Positions 33,527-46,385 of a stretch of 64,000 bases of DNA are shown in pieces. The stretch lies in NCBI RefSeq assembly GCF_947623445.1, contig NC_135240.1, positions 8,246,001-8,310,000 of the forward strand, given 5' to 3'. The number at the start of each line of letters is the position of its first letter. Position 1 is the stretch's first letter. Source of the stretch: Clavelina lepadiformis (Eukaryota; Chordata; Ascidiacea; Aplousobranchia; Clavelinidae). A program made the position numbers and the translations under genes. The notes under the pieces were generated by a model. That model worked only from the letters and a program-made list of their open reading frames with translations, did no database searches and had not been told where the DNA came from.

Positions 33527-35070
33527 AACATCACATGCAAACACGCATTTGTTCGATCCATTGAAATATCCTACGCCCTATCATTCGTGCACGCAGCCAG
33601 CTTTCAAGGAAGGTCTTATTACAAAGTGGGACAGCTCTGTGCCATTTTAACATTGCATAAAAAGTCTTTGATGCATAATATTAAAATATTTAAGCCAAGA
33701 TTTATCATCTAATTAACGGTTTCGAAACAACATTGTACACTTCGGATAGCCTCGGATAACCCATTCATTCATTTCTCTAATGCTCATACTCCACGACTAC
33801 ATTTTAACTGGTCAAAACTGCTCTGATTTTTCTCCCTTAAATAGATAGACAACTTGTTATCTCACCTACGCATATATTATTACAAGAACAAGTCAGAACT
33901 TGTTGAATATTTTATTTTAGGTTTCGAAGCCACCATAAAGTCTAGAATAGCATTTACAACTGGCTAATTAACCGGGTTACTCAGTGATTTAAGAAATGAT
34001 GCTGAACTCACTTGGTGAAGTCATTGAGAGCTTAATTGCGCAATTTCTCATAAAACAATGAAATTAAGTTGAGACTAGAACGTCGCCCCCTGGCAAAAAG
34101 CAAATTTTAGAAGTCATATTGTAAGTATCGGTAAAAAATAAACGAAAAGATATATGAGCTAAAACAGCATGGTAAACTCAAACGACTTCTCCCTTGTTTG
34201 TAACGTAATTCATTTTGACAGTAACTGCTTTGATATTATCGTACGGATGGATTTATGACAGGAACGATTACTTACGACGCAACTGACTAATTATAATAAG
34301 TCCAAGCCTGGTTGAAGGCAGTGATAGCGCTTTATAAAGTTTTACAGTTTTGAAAAGTGTTTTTGGTAAATTGTTGCTTGCGACTGTAAGTGTATTTGTT
34401 TCTATTGAATTCATGTCAATATACATTATTTCGTTTGTCGTACATCTATTGTTGTATCACTTGTTCACAAGGCAACTGGTATAATGACGTGGGCAACCCA
34501 ATATGACATTTTAGAAATTTATACCACTCTTTATATGAGACTGAACTTATCAGGCTGCATCTTTTTCAGTATCCATTGTGCTTATTATTTTATGACACCA
34601 TTATTCCTCTTTCACCGATTGTTCCACAACTGTTTTTTTTTATATATTTTCTAAGGTTTCCATTATGTTTTGTTATTGCATGTAAAAGAACAAAAACTTT
34701 CTTGTTATCCAACCGAACACGTGTTATAGCGGCGCTATGGCTTCAACCAACATGACCGCCAGAAAATAGAGAAATCGCCAAAGAAGATACAAATTACTCC
34801 CTATATTTCATTTTTTAATTCAGTAATATTATTTTGTTGCGTTTTCTAGCTTTAAGGTGTGTCTTGCAACTGTGACGTTTATAATTAATAGAATAATTGC
34901 TCATTTGCAGTGTTAATTATATGTTGGGTTTTGTATAATGTTGTTGTTACTGTTGTAGAATGTTTTACCCGGTTTGCAAATAAACGTTGCTGGCAAGGTA
35001 ATCTACGTAATCACTACTTTGTTGAAATATTGCCTCGGATAATTTATTTAGGGTATCGACAGGCGCAAGT

Positions 35071-35618
35071 CCCTTTTTTAATTAGGCTTGGCTTCTCCCA
35101 CACACAGTCACTGCAAAACGTGGCGTACAGTTGCATTGTTTGCTGTAGAAACTTAAAATTTGGTGACTTTTCCTAAAAAATGTTCAGCTATCTGTCCATG
35201 TTTGTTTGATAAAGTTGGATTTTGTACTTTTTGAGATATTGTGATATTTTCATAATTTTGCTCTCTCTCTCCGTATTGAAGCGTATTACTCATTTACGCA
35301 CCAATAACTCGATTAACTATTCTCTTGCGTTCTCTTCTCGCGGTCAGCTGTTTTTCTGCACAGCGGGGGCGCGGCGTAACAAAAAAAATTTCTAGAAATG
35401 TGTCACTTTTAGAAATACTTAGTTTACACTAAATTCACTTTCTTTAGTTTAACAATTATGATGTATACAGGAAGCCAAATGATTTTGCTACTAACCTGTA
35501 AAAATCCGATCAGTTTACGACGTATAATTTTCTAGTAATTAACGATGGAAAATGTGTGTGCGGAGTCGGCCACACCTATAGTTAAAATAGTAAAGTCGCG
35601 AGCCTGGTTAGGAGAGGG
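35071..35618. mobile_element. Insertion present only in duplication copy 1, MITE-like
   Basis: About 548 bp that are absent at the matching point of copy 2 (near 54510). The ends resemble imperfect inverted repeats: CCCTTTTTTAATTAGGCTTG on the left and, reversed, CCCTCTCCTAACCAGGCTCG on the right. A fragment like its right end occurs near 20660-20700. No coding capacity. Deletion from copy 2 is the alternative, less likely given the repeat-like ends. Confidence 0.55.
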
Positions 35619-35894
35619 TTAATCTTTTTTTTTAAGAAAAACTCAGTCACACAGATATTTCTTTATTGTGAAATCATAAATGTCGTTTCTTGCTTGCTCA
35701 AACGCATGTTTAATATCTTAAAAGCACGGTAATAGACAGAAAACTTTCTATTGCAAATTTTGAAATATTACAGTTCTTGATTATATGGACTTAAAAATTT
35801 TCTTGTACTTTTTGTAAGTATATTAACACACTGAAGACCCCATCATTTTCTCGTAGCTCAAACCAAAGACTGCTGTAAGAAATAAAATAACTGT

Positions 35895-35900
35895 TTTATT
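35895..35900 (-). promoter_or_regulatory. Polyadenylation signal of Tg1 gene B1
   Basis: AATAAA on the minus strand 185 nt after the stop codon. The equivalent in copy 2 is at 54789-54794. Confidence 0.5.
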
Positions 35901-36084
35901 GCATGCCCAAAACATAAACATTTAATACAGATTGCAGCTCTTGCCAAAATACTGTATAAGTGCCATTGTCCAATATTACCAAATATTTCTTGATGAAATT
36001 TTCTGTTACGTTGACAAAAACGTATATAATCTAAGCGCGCGTTTCGCGCAGCTAGCCCAAATGGCGATAACGCGTATATACCTT

Positions 36085-36719
36085 TCATTGGCAGGAAACT
36101 TTGCCCGTATCAATATCAAAACGGCCGGGCAAACTATTTCCACGTGAATCGACGCACCAACAATCCCCGGTAAAGCCGTAGCATTGCTCGGGCATCCAAC
36201 TCCCGTCGTCGGCGCATTTCGGGAACCAAGGTCCATCCTGTATTCCCGGATTATTTTTCACAATTTCCTCAGACTGGCGATATACATCCAAGCAGCACTC
36301 AAGCCGGCCGTCGTTGTAGGTCATCGTGTCAGGGAGTGCAGATCCATCGGGCTTGCTGCACCAACAGGCCCCGGTAAAAGAAAGGCACTGCTTCGGGAGG
36401 AATTTACCATCCTGGTCACACTGTGGGCGCTCTGGACCATCCATAATACGCGGATTTTTCTTCATAAGTCTTTCTTCAATCAATCGCGTCATTGTTTCAC
36501 AAGGTTTCAAATCATCTAAGAAACAAGTTTGGAAACTTTATATAGATTTAATTTCGTAAACGTGGAATGAAATGGTGAGAATACTAAAATTACAACGCTT
36601 TCCATTTACTGGGAAGCGATGCGTATGGCAAACATGTCACATTATTATCACTTAGCACCTTCTGCAGTTCCAAGCTTCGCCGTGCAGCAGAGCACCGATA
36701 ATATTATCAACGCGTGCAT
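36085..36719 (-). CDS. Secreted two-domain thyroglobulin type-1 protein (B1)
   Basis: Exon 2 (36515-36085) encodes two Tg1 repeats: QCDQDGKFLPKQC...GACWCSKPDG and CADDGSWMPEQC...GDCWCVDSRG. Exon 1 holds an ATG at 36719 and a signal peptide (MHALIILSVLCCTAKLG). In the duplicate (54981-55615) the matching exon ends at a consensus GTAAGT donor. Here that site reads CTAAGT, so splicing would need the GT three bases upstream (exon 1 = 36719-36659). That keeps frame and gives 163 residues, the same as paralogue A. The donor is weak, so expression is uncertain. Polyadenylation signal at 35895-35900. Confidence 0.75.
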
Positions 36720-37487
36720 TTTACTTCACAGGTTTTCTTTTACGTCTAACCGTCCAATATATCCTGCAAAAGAAATTTTAAAGGTTTATGCAAATGCGCT
36801 GTCTGATAGCGTTAATTATGTTGCGACTGCTGTAATGCAAACAGTACATAGCTGCATGGAAATATATACTGCGAATTAAAAGCCACGTAATTCACATCAG
36901 CTTCATAGTTGTATAGACAACCAATTAATCCAGCCACTGGAAATGTCACAGTGAGGAAACAAAAGTAAAGATTAACTGTTGTGTCGCAAATGCTGCATAT
37001 TGTGTTTCCATGGTAACAAGCGTCCAATTGCTACAGCATATTCTTGAATGCTACCAGAGGTGGGCTGAAAGTAAAGTAAAGTATAACGTCAGCAAAGATA
37101 GCAGTAGTCAGCAAAAAAGTACCGACAGTACCGGTCTTCTGTACTGTTTCTGAACAGTAGTTCGTTACTTTGTCAGTGCTCTGTAACCTGTCGGTACTTT
37201 ATGTAAAGCGAATCTTGCAATTTTTGCCTCCATGGCCCCGCTGCAGATTACCCCGGGTCACCCGGCTCTTTGCGACTTTATTTGACATTTGTTAGCTAAA
37301 ATACAAGAGCAAACGCTCAAATTGGCATTAGGGTTTAATTGAAATAAACCTTTGAAAAACACATTTCTTAAAACCTTAAAGTAATCACTTTAATAGCGCC
37401 GCGCAACGGGAACGACGAAGTAATTCCACTAATTCGGTTATAGAGAGATTCGGTCCTATGTATAGTTCCGCGGTATTGGCTAATCCT

Positions 37488-37935
37488 AAATGTTGGGAAT
37501 ATTGCAATAAGTTCATACAGGTTTGAATCAACAAGAAGATAAATCATTCGTGGTTTGAAAGAACCGTATTGAATTGCCATTAATAAAATTAACTGCAATT
37601 TATCAGCACGTGTCGTGGAATAGTTAAAAGATACGGAAGATTTTACCATTTGTTACATTTTCAATCGACATGCAGTGTTGAAAAATTGATCAAACGTTTG
37701 CAGTTGGCAACAATTTTTTCTCACTTGCTTCAGTAATCTGCGTGATGCTATTTTGCAGTGTGATTTATGACATAGCTGTGGTGAAATTTGCTTTTGCTCT
37801 TGGTCGTTCATCAAGGAACCCTCCCTGAAAAGAGCAGACCCAGTGACACAGCTTTATTCGCTAACCGAATTCAATGGTGCGAGCGTCTGCAATTGGTTAT
37901 TGGCGCACCCCACAAAACTTAGTCCTAAATTCTCA
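37488..37935 (+). repeat. ~430-bp dispersed repeat, copy 1 of 4
   Basis: Shares a long match (gttcatacaggtttgaatca ... gcgagcgtctgcaattggt) with 39320-39745, 56394-56830 and 58841-59250. Two copies occur within each segmental duplication, so the internal doubling is older than the large duplication. No coding capacity is evident. Ends are approximate. Confidence 0.75.
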
Positions 37936-39319
37936 AATTCCTAAACGATTAAAAAGGTGAAAAATGAACAAAATTGGAGTTTTCGGTGCATGGTTGTGCT
38001 TTTGCTGCTGATTTGTCGGCGAAGTACGTAAAGCTTTTGAAAAGCGGACCATTAACTTTTCAAACGTTTTTGCTGTCATAACTGAGATGCTTCACTCAGC
38101 TATAGCGTATATTGGAAGGCACAAATAGGAAATAAACTGGTATACGGCGTTCCAAAAATTGTATACTGTATAAATTGCTAATGTTACATAATCTTCCACT
38201 TGAATTATTTCATCTGATTCGTTTACGTTACTCACAATAGAATACTTCAGTAAACAACTAGACAACTAGACTACTTTTGTAAACAACTTTTTCACTGCGC
38301 TTAAATATGTATTTTCATTAGGCATCACTTTATTTCTGTGGTATTCTTTAATCGAAGTATATATTTGCCAGTCGTGCTGTGTTATTTAGTTTCCACTCTT
38401 TCCATTTGCATGAACTTAAGGCTTCTCTCGTTCCACTTGTTATTTCCCCTCTGCTGGTCCATAGTGATTTTTTGTTTCGCGGAGTGGCGTAATAATTTCC
38501 GAGCGCATGGAGAGGTTTTGTTTGAGCTGCAGGTAACTCTGGACTTGGCCGGCTGTACGACAGTATATTAGTTATTTTATATTTTGACTCAGAAATAAGT
38601 ACTTTTAGTGAACCCACTGCTGGTATTGATTTGGTTTGTGTGTTACTGCCTTTCAATATATAAAACGTCCAGACAGTTTGTGTGAGTCCCATAATTGTGG
38701 TCATAATTGAGTAATCGCGCGGTTGGTGTGGTAACCGTTCTCTCTAGATTCTAGAACCTGGCCATAGCTGACAAACCGTCACACCAACTATAGTTAGTAC
38801 GTTAGCTATTGTACGTTAAATGCGAGAATTCGTTTCAAGGCATTGATACAAACTTTATTCGTTAATTCACTAAACAGCAAATCAACGAAAATAGCGGAAA
38901 GTGACGAAATGATCGTGGTACGAACAAAGCTTCTGGTGGACTGGTGGTTGGTTTTATGAAAACAGTGTTTAGTCTAAATGACCGTAATCAAACAAATGAC
39001 TTAGGTGTAAAGTTGTTGGAGCAGATTAAAACTTCGCATTATAGTCACGTTGTAAAATTTAAAAAGTTGTTTGCAACCGAAAGTAAAAACATCACGGTCA
39101 ACTACCATTTGTCTACCCTTGCAATAATGTACACTGGTATACTGCGATCGAGATAAGATATGAACGGGATAATATCCTGTTGAAAAAATTGACAGTAGGC
39201 ACCGTTATACGGTGTCCTTTATAGGGGACAAGGAGTGTCTATAAAGTGTTAGGCTACTATGCTATAAGCTAAAGTTGGGAAATAGCCTTGGCCAGCATCG
39301 ACCTTCAGAGAGGTCTTTT

Positions 39320-39745
39320 GAATGCTGCAAAAATTGTGATAAGTTCATACAGGTTTGAATCAACAAGAAGATTAATCATTCGTGGTTTGAAAGAAGCGTA
39401 TTGAATTTCCATTAATTAATAATTAATTAATTATTATCTGTAAATCATCAGCACTTGTCGTGGAATAGTTGTAAAACACGGAAGAATTAGTCATTTGTTA
39501 CATTTTTAATCGACATGCAGTGTTGAAAAATTGATCAAACGTTTGCAGTTGGCAACATTTTTTTTCTCACTTGTTTAAGTAATCTGCGTGATGATATTTT
39601 GCAGTGTGATTTATGACATAGCTGTGGTGAAATTTGCTTTGGCTCTTGGTCGTTCATCAAGGAACCCTCCTTGAAAAGAGCAGGCCAAGTGACACAGCTT
39701 TATTTGATAACCGCATTCAATAGTGCGAGCGTCTGCAATTGGTCA
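39320..39745 (+). repeat. ~430-bp dispersed repeat, copy 2 of 4
   Basis: Second copy within duplication copy 1. It has a short AT insert (taattaattaatta) and runs directly into the zinc-finger pseudogene at 39748. Confidence 0.75.
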
Positions 39746-39747
39746 TT

Positions 39748-39933
39748 ATGTCAGATATTTCGACGAAACATGTCGAAAAATGTTTAAAAAAAGAAACTTT
39801 CAAATGCAAGTTTTGTGACAAAGATGTTAAAAAAGATGATCAAGCAGCTCAAAATAGAATGCATACCGGGTAAAAACCATACAACTGCGGTCAATGTGGA
39901 AAATATTTTACTCAAAAAATCAATTTAATGTAA
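39748..39933 (+). pseudogene. C2H2 zinc-finger gene fragment
   Basis: Reads MSDISTKHVEKC then a finger FKCKFCDKDVKKDD..., then linker HTG followed by a stop where the family has Glu (GEKPY), then YNCGQCGKYFTQKINL and a second stop. It aligns with the first two fingers of the intact genes at 41624 and 49005. One metal-ligand His of the first finger is also changed to Gln here. The matching fragment at 59253 shares both stops. Confidence 0.85.
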
Positions 39934-40131
39934 ATGCTAACTTGCAGTAAGTATAGTTTAGTCGTGACGGTTGTTGAATAGTCCGATACCGTGAAATGCG
40001 GAAAAAACAAAAATGTATTTCCAGTTCTTGTACTGTCCTCTATGACATTTTTAAGCTGAAAATAAACATTACCTGCTACCAATCACTTTCGTATGGAGAC
40101 GTATATCATCCCAAACGCGATCTAGCTATAG

Positions 40132-40499
40132 TAGGGTTACCATATTTTCGTGGCTTAAAATCAAGACACTCTTTAGTGCCCACTAGCGGTTTTTAAAATG
40201 AGGTATGAACACATTGTCTGTATGTGTGAAACTGAGAAGAATGTTCCCGGTTTGCAAACTAAACACTCTGCTTCTCATTCATTTCTACCCTTTCTGATGC
40301 ATGGATGTTTTGCTTGCATTTCATCCGTGAATTTACATTTTCGCTTAGCCAAATTCTACAGTAAAACAATAACAAAATTAAATTTTAGCACTTAACATAT
40401 TCGGCTCGCATCTTCAACTAGAACAGGGGTTCTAAAACTTATGGAGAGGCGCCCCAAGTCTGGACATGTCCGGGGAAATCCGGACGTATGGCAACCCTA
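40132..40499. mobile_element. MITE with TAGGGTTACCATA ends, copy 1
   Basis: Left end TAGGGTTACCATA, right end TATGGCAACCCTA, inverted repeats of 13 bp with one mismatch. Contains a GTCCGGGGAAATCCGGAC-like palindrome near the right end. Present in both segmental copies, so inserted before the duplication. No coding capacity. Confidence 0.6.
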
Positions 40500-41623
40500 A
40501 GCTACAGTAGCTTTGAGCACATGTGGTAGAAGTGATATACCACCATTAACATATTTAATACAAACTCAGTTACCAAGCATATCGTTTTCACGTAGTGTAG
40601 TCATAAACGCCATAAAATTCGTCATAATTGAAGACCTGATTTATGATGCAATTTTGGTAATAACTGCTTAACACAATTATCAAAAAATATTTTTCCAAGG
40701 TATTTACTAGCTATTGGTTGTTAACTATAAACTCTTCGATTTAAGGTCAACTAGTTTTTGAACTTGCTCGTAAAGAAGCTATAGTTAAGAAGGAGTTACA
40801 GTTATAAGTTAAGAAAAATATTGCACGAAATTCTGAGACTACAGTAATGGGCGTAACTTGAAACTTTTCTGCATGATAACTTCAACATAAAAGTATATTC
40901 GAAGAACTATTTTCACAAACGTTAACATGTAGTATACCCAAATTTTGTAAGATTAATAAAGCAACTTGCCAATGGTCAATGTAAGAGAGTAAAATTGTAT
41001 TTTTCCACTTTCCCCAGATAGCTAAGCACGGAAAACTTTCATGAAACAAGTTGAAAATTCTAATGATGACGTTATTATTGGTTTTTACTGTTTTCAACTC
41101 CGTAATAACTAACACAAACGACATTTTCAAGGCAAGCAAACATTTATGTTAACATGATAGAAAGGAACGTGCACAATTTCCATGTTGCAAGTTTATTTGC
41201 AAATTGTCGTACAATGTTGATTTCATTGTCATTATTGCAATGAAGTTTCAACTTCAAACAACTACATTTTACCAACTACAACCATTTATTCACTAGCACC
41301 GACATTAAGGCAAAATATCGTCATTAGCTTTGTCCTTGAGCCCTTTCGTCATTTGACTGACGATGATGTTGGAGACAAGTTCATGTTATTACACGGTTGC
41401 AGTGAATACACACAAGTCCGACCATGAACGAAGTAAGTTACATGTGCGGAAAACCTTATGTAAAAGCAGTCTGGTTAAAAGTACAATTAATTAGCCTACT
41501 ATGCACTATAGACATTTAACGACAATCGTAATAAAACAGAGCAACAAGTGGCAATTGTTCTCCAACATACAAACACTAAAGTTCAAATAGCAAAGTGACA
41601 AATTATTTTCTTGAAGACCTGTA

Positions 41624-42691
41624 TTAATGTTCTTTGCACATGTGAGCTTTTAAGTAATCCAACCGAGTAAATGATTTGTCACACACATGGCAAACATAAG
41701 GGCACTCGCCTGTGTGTTGAGTTCTGATGTGGGTTTTTAAGGTAGAATTTGTAGCTGCCTTATAATCACAATGTTGACAAGAGTAAGGACGTTCGCCAGT
41801 ATGCGTTCGAATGTGGCTGGATAATAAACGTGATTCCCGAAAAGACTTCTGACAAAAATCACATGAGTAATTCTTCTGTCCATTGTGCATGTTTGTATGA
41901 TTATTTAGATGATGGAGATGACGAAATGTTTTTGCACAGATTGTACAAGTAAAACATTTTGAATCCGATGTATGAATTTTCTGATGGGTCCTTAGATGAC
42001 ACGATTGAGTGAAAGTTTTCTCACAAAGATTACAAGAATACGGTCGTTCACCAGTGTGAGTTCGCATATGAGTTATCACTGTGCTTCGATGAGTGAATCC
42101 TTTGTTACAACTTTGACATGAGTGTGGCTTTTCCCGGGTGTGAACAATCATATGACTTTTCAAAGTATCTTTTCGGGAAAATGATTTATCACAAAGCTCA
42201 CATTTATGTGAGCGTTCACCGGTATGCACTTTCATATGAGATTGCCTTGTTGCCGCTGTTGCAAATAACCTTTCACAGACTTCACAGGGATGTTGCTTCT
42301 CTCCATTGTGTGTTTTCATATGGCCTTTTAAAGTTTGTTTTAAGGCAAACGATTTCTCACAAACTTGGCAGACGAACGGTTTCTCCGTAGAATGACTTTT
42401 CAAATGAGTTCTCAAGTTGCTGTTTTGAGTAAAACATTTTCCACATTGATCGCATTTGTATGGTTTTTCCCCGGTATGGATACGATTATGAGCTGTGCAA
42501 TTATCTTTTTTAATATCTTTGTCACAAACCTTGCACTTGAAAGTTTCTTTTACATGTCTTTTGACATGTTTTTTAACAGTTTCTTTTGTAGTGTTTGCTT
42601 TGTTGCAAATGAAATTTTGATACTTTTCTTCATCCGAAGAACAATTCTGATTTTGGGACAAGGCTGTGGCCATTTTGTTTTCTTCATTCAT
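41624..42691 (-). CDS. C2H2 zinc-finger protein, 11 fingers (Z1)
   Basis: 355 residues from the first in-frame ATG ([10 protein letters not shown]). The open frame continues upstream without an ATG to about 42800 ([13 protein letters not shown]...), and a possible acceptor (ttttcctgag) lies there, so a 5' exon is likely and the true start is unsettled. Eleven tandem C2H2 fingers joined by TGEKP/TREKP-type linkers start with [12 protein letters not shown] (one residue short between Cys and His) and end with [19 protein letters not shown]. Probably a nuclear DNA-binding regulator. No KRAB, SCAN or BTB domain is seen in this exon. Closely related to 61134-62189 (its counterpart in the duplication) and 49005-49964. 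Confidence 0.88.
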   Translation of the reverse strand: MNEENKMATALSQNQNCSSDEEKYQNFICNKANTTKETVKKHVKRHVKETFKCKVCDKDIKKDNCTAHNRIHTGEKPYKCDQCGKCFTQNSNLRTHLKSHSTEKPFVCQVCEKSFALKQTLKGHMKTHNGEKQHPCEVCERLFATAATRQSHMKVHTGERSHKCELCDKSFSRKDTLKSHMIVHTREKPHSCQSCNKGFTHRSTVITHMRTHTGERPYSCNLCEKTFTQSCHLRTHQKIHTSDSKCFTCTICAKTFRHLHHLNNHTNMHNGQKNYSCDFCQKSFRESRLLSSHIRTHTGERPYSCQHCDYKAATNSTLKTHIRTQHTGECPYVCHVCDKSFTRLDYLKAHMCKEH

Positions 42692-45250
42692 TTTATATTT
42701 GACTCTTTTAGCTGGGTCAGAAGTTATGTTGAAAATTTCTGCTGGATCTTCAGGAGTCAGCGCCAAATTCAAAAAGCCAATGCATTGAGCAATAGTTATA
42801 AAATCTCAGGAAAATTACTCCTAATTTGAAAAGTGCAGCTTAAACCACAAAATGAAATCAAATCATTTGAGTTAAATTCGGCTGAGTATCTCCGAAGATA
42901 TTATATATAACAAGTTGAAAACGCATTATACTTGGCAAGACATCCTCGCTATGGTCATGCAAACACTTCGTAAAACCAAGATATTTTAACAACATGTTGT
43001 CAACGACCAATGTGATAAGAATGATAAAAATTTCGAATTGCTTTACAACGAAGCTATTGAATAAATAAATAATGAAATTATTAAATTAAATGAAATTTCT
43101 TTACTTAAGAATTCACTTTATAAGTAACTATTGGTAGCACGTAACCAACTGCATTTGTTAACAACTAAGTGAAATAACTGCCTAAGAAAGTACAAGACGG
43201 CATGTAACCATAATATTCATGTCACGGATAAGTGACTGAATACGCCTACATTAAATAATCGGACAGATAGCTCAAACTCACTGGAAATAGGTAACCAGCA
43301 AGTAACCGCGAACCAACACCAAGATGTAACTGAGTCATGCAATGTTTTTGTTCGCGACCTTAAATAATAAAAACCATGAGCTACCCTTTGACATAAACTA
43401 GATAGGCTATTAGCAGCATGTTACTTGCGACTGTGCGAACTTAAAAAACTCTTCTGAGGGTATCACCTATGGTTTTATCACACTATTTGCAAACGCAAGG
43501 ACGCTCAGCTTGGTACCTTCTTACTTGATGCTTCATGATATGACAAAACTATGCTGAAAGATTCTTTATCATGTCCAAAACATAGACAACTGTAAGAACA
43601 AGAAATAATTACTACTTTTATGCCAAAATATAAAACGTATACTGTTAGTTTTATCCCGCTTGAATTTCGGTTGCTGCCACATCTACCAAGCCATACAAGC
43701 TGATAGCTTCCACTTGACTGGGCATATTGAAAAACACAATGTCCCTGTGTTTAGTTCGTTTTACGTTTTGGGAAACTAGGGTAACCACTTGGAACGTTTT
43801 AAAAAATAGTTGGTACAAACAAATGAACGTCGATTTTTGAAGTATCTTTCCGAATGCAGCTGCGTTTACAAGTGGACACTTATCTGTCCGAGTTCTAAAA
43901 TATTATGAACGTACGATTATAGTTAACAGCGCTGTATCTGAAACACTTTATCGAATGCCGCTTAGTGCTGGTATCACGTGAAACTCTGTTTGTTCCGTCC
44001 TTCCCACTTACGGCCGGTCAATATAGCCAATCTTTACTGTAAACAAGGTGAAAAGAAAATATAATGACAACGTGTATTCTCAGCAATGAGTTATATTTAA
44101 CAGCCTCGGTCTTCTCGTATAAAACCAAACAGTACAAAATTTCTTAGAGGTTCATAATGTTCCATAATGCTCAGACGATTTGAATCCCGTGCCAGACCCA
44201 TCAACTCAGTTTCAAGCATGAAAAAGAACAAGCTATCAAAACCGGTACAAAAATTAAGCTATGCAATGACTAAATTATTCACAAAGCACTCCAGGGTCTT
44301 TCTACCTTGCGTGTAAAGTGAGAAGCGAATTGGTTGTAACAATGAGCATTCATTAAAGTGTTTTGACAAGTTGGCAAGAAATCAAGGCACTATAGATAAA
44401 CAACTGCACTCTTATAAAGGCCGCTGATTAAATCAATTTGGGATTAGCTCAAGTCAATCTGACATTTGACAAACATTACTAACAACAGGCCATACAAGAC
44501 AGGCGAAATAACGTTTATATTGTTATGACGCAAACATTACGTTGTTGAGGCAAATGTGGACACTTCTTAATTGCTGAAATCAGCTGGCAAATCTGCAAGA
44601 AGCTGTTTTCATTGTCTTTTAAGTTGCAATGACATAATTGTGCATCTGCTATTTCCCGCCCTATTAATTATTGCATAACGTTATATTTGCAATAATATAC
44701 AAACCATTCTTTGTTCACACATAACTTTTATGCAATTGAAGAATAGTTGATTGACAAGTTGTTCCGTAAACATGTTTTCTACCTCTGCTACATGTTATCT
44801 TATTTTGCAAATATGTTTTCTTCATTTCATTATGAGTTCAACGAATTCAAACAACACCTGTGTGTGATTAACGACTTAATTGGTAAACATGTTTTTCTGC
44901 ACGATTGACATCGTAACACCCGCATCGTCATTTTCAAAATAGATAGTGTTGATTGACACTTATTCCCTTTCGTTAAAGATCCCATTGTTATAATTAGGAC
45001 TTGACCTAAAATACTTCCAGACCAAATAATTTCCTGTTTATCAAGTGCATCGCATCTCAAGATAGAATTTTGTTTCTTTAACTCTTCCCATTCAGTGTAT
45101 ATATGTATCATTGCATGCTATAATTTCAGTACCAGTATTGAGTATTCAGTGTTTTGTGATGGAGGGGATATGAACGAATGAGAAAAGATAGATCATAACA
45201 ACTCTTTGAACAATTTCCCTCAGTGACCTTGTAGTGGAGGGAGACAGGCT
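42692..45250. other. Upstream flank of Z1 with decayed zinc-finger pieces
   Basis: On the minus strand about 43440-43620 reads like finger remnants (AERPCVCK stop CDKTIG; YSCLCFGHDKESFSIVLSYHE), and 44852-44930 reads CQSCRKTCLPIKSLITHRC. Neither forms an intact finger array. Otherwise no feature is seen. Homology to copy 2 holds up to at least 44459. Confidence 0.45.
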
Positions 45251-45293
45251 TTGATTGCTAACGGGTTCTTAAAATCCTTTTTTATGAACACCC

Positions 45294-45545
45294 TTGTGCG
45301 ATGTGCCGGAAATATACGAGAAAAAAGGCATGAGCATTTCAAAGCGTGTGAACGAGAAAAACAGTGCGTTTGCAATGCAAATTACATTCGGTTAAAGTTG
45401 GAAACAGTTTCTTTGGTGTTTCTTGGAAACGACCTGGTAATGTACTAACAGGAGTTTTCACACACGAAGTTATTCAGAGCAAGTTTTAAAATATACCAAC
45501 GATAATTGCAGTGTTCTGAAAAAGCAAGGGTAATAGATAGGAGTA
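45294..45545 (+). repeat. Direct repeat R1 (~250 bp)
   Basis: Matches 46145-46385 at high identity (tgtgcgatgtgccggaaata ... gggtaatagataggagta). R1 carries about 11 extra bases near 45415. The frames RCAGNIR(E/Q)KRHEHFKACER and CNANYIRLKLETVS are kept in both, but I recognise no protein family. Confidence 0.8.
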
Positions 45546-45556
45546 TAAACTTTATA

Positions 45557-45681
45557 AGTTTATAAACTCCAATTGCTAACTGGAAACACTTTCCTAAGAA
45601 TGATGTGGCGGTACTAAAAGTTTAAAAATCTCAATTGTTAACTGGAAGACTCATTTCCAAGAATGACGTAATGGTATTAAA
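45557..45681 (+). repeat. Two-unit tandem repeat, 62-bp period
   Basis: Units begin agtttataaactcc (45557) and agtttaaaaatctc (45619). Both continue with (aa)ttg(c/t)taactggaa and end near aatga(t/c)g...ggta(c/t)ta. Diverged by roughly a fifth to a quarter. Confidence 0.65.
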
Positions 45682-45802
45682 TTTGCCACACAGGCCGCCA
45701 CATTCCTCCCCCGCTACGGAAGGAAAAAGATAAGAATTAAAATGTAACAAACTGAAGACGGCAAAGGCGAGCGAGCACAAAGAACAAAATGAAGTTATAT
45801 GC

Positions 45803-46144
45803 CAGGGGTGGCCAACAAGTCAGAGACTAAGAGCCTCACGTCTTACTGTGTTAACCGCAAAGAGCCACATCTTAATGATTATGATTTATGACGCTGTTTC
45901 TTATTACGTCATAATAATGCATCAGATATTGTTTCAGTTTCATCATCTTTATTCTGGGTCGAAATCTGATGTAATCAGTCATTATTTAGCAAATATAAAT
46001 TGAACATTAGCCAGTAAAGATTCCTTTTCTGTATTATTTATCTGCCAAAAATGGGTAAAATGTGCTCTCTTTAGTGCTTTAGTATCTATAACTTTACGTC
46101 TGCGTCTGCGCATATCTCGCGCAGAAGTTTGAGCTTATAAAACA
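45803..46144. mobile_element. hAT-like end fragment
   Basis: Begins CAGGGGTGGCCAACAAGTC followed by AAGAGCC, a typical hAT MITE terminus. I find no matching right end with the same subterminal sequence before repeat R2, and no target duplication, so the right limit is arbitrary. Confidence 0.4.
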
Positions 46145-46385
46145 TTGTGCGATGTGCCGGAAATATACGACAAAAAAGGCATGAGCATTTCAAAGCGTGT
46201 GAACGAGCAAAACAGTGCGTTCGCAATGCAAATTACATTCGGTTAAAGTTGGAAACAGTTTCTTGGAAACGACCTGGTAACGTACTAACAGGAGTTTTTA
46301 CACACGAAGTTATTCAGAGCAAGCTTTAAAATATACTAACGATAATTGCAGTGTTCTGAAAAAGCAAGGGTAATAGATAGGAGTA
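46145..46385 (+). repeat. Direct repeat R2 (~240 bp)
   Basis: Second copy of R1, about 850 bp downstream in the same orientation. Confidence 0.8.

Larger units (their letters stand above)
34061..44459 (+). repeat. Segmental duplication, copy 1
   Basis: Starts at aaattaagttgag (34061), matching 53523. Homology continues in the same orientation to the window end: 44459 matches 64000. Copies differ by scattered substitutions and small indels plus two large insertions (35071-35618 in this copy, 57033-57330 in the other). It carries a Tg1 gene, a zinc-finger gene, a finger pseudogene and a MITE. Confidence 0.93.

Noticed and set aside
36184-36519. Plus-strand frame of 111 codons over Tg1 gene B1
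   Set aside because: Antisense of the conserved Tg1 exon, which explains its open length.
38348-38704. Minus-strand frame of 118 codons, also seen at 57714-58061
   Set aside because: The likeness is explained by the segmental duplication. Start and end differ between copies and no family is recognised.
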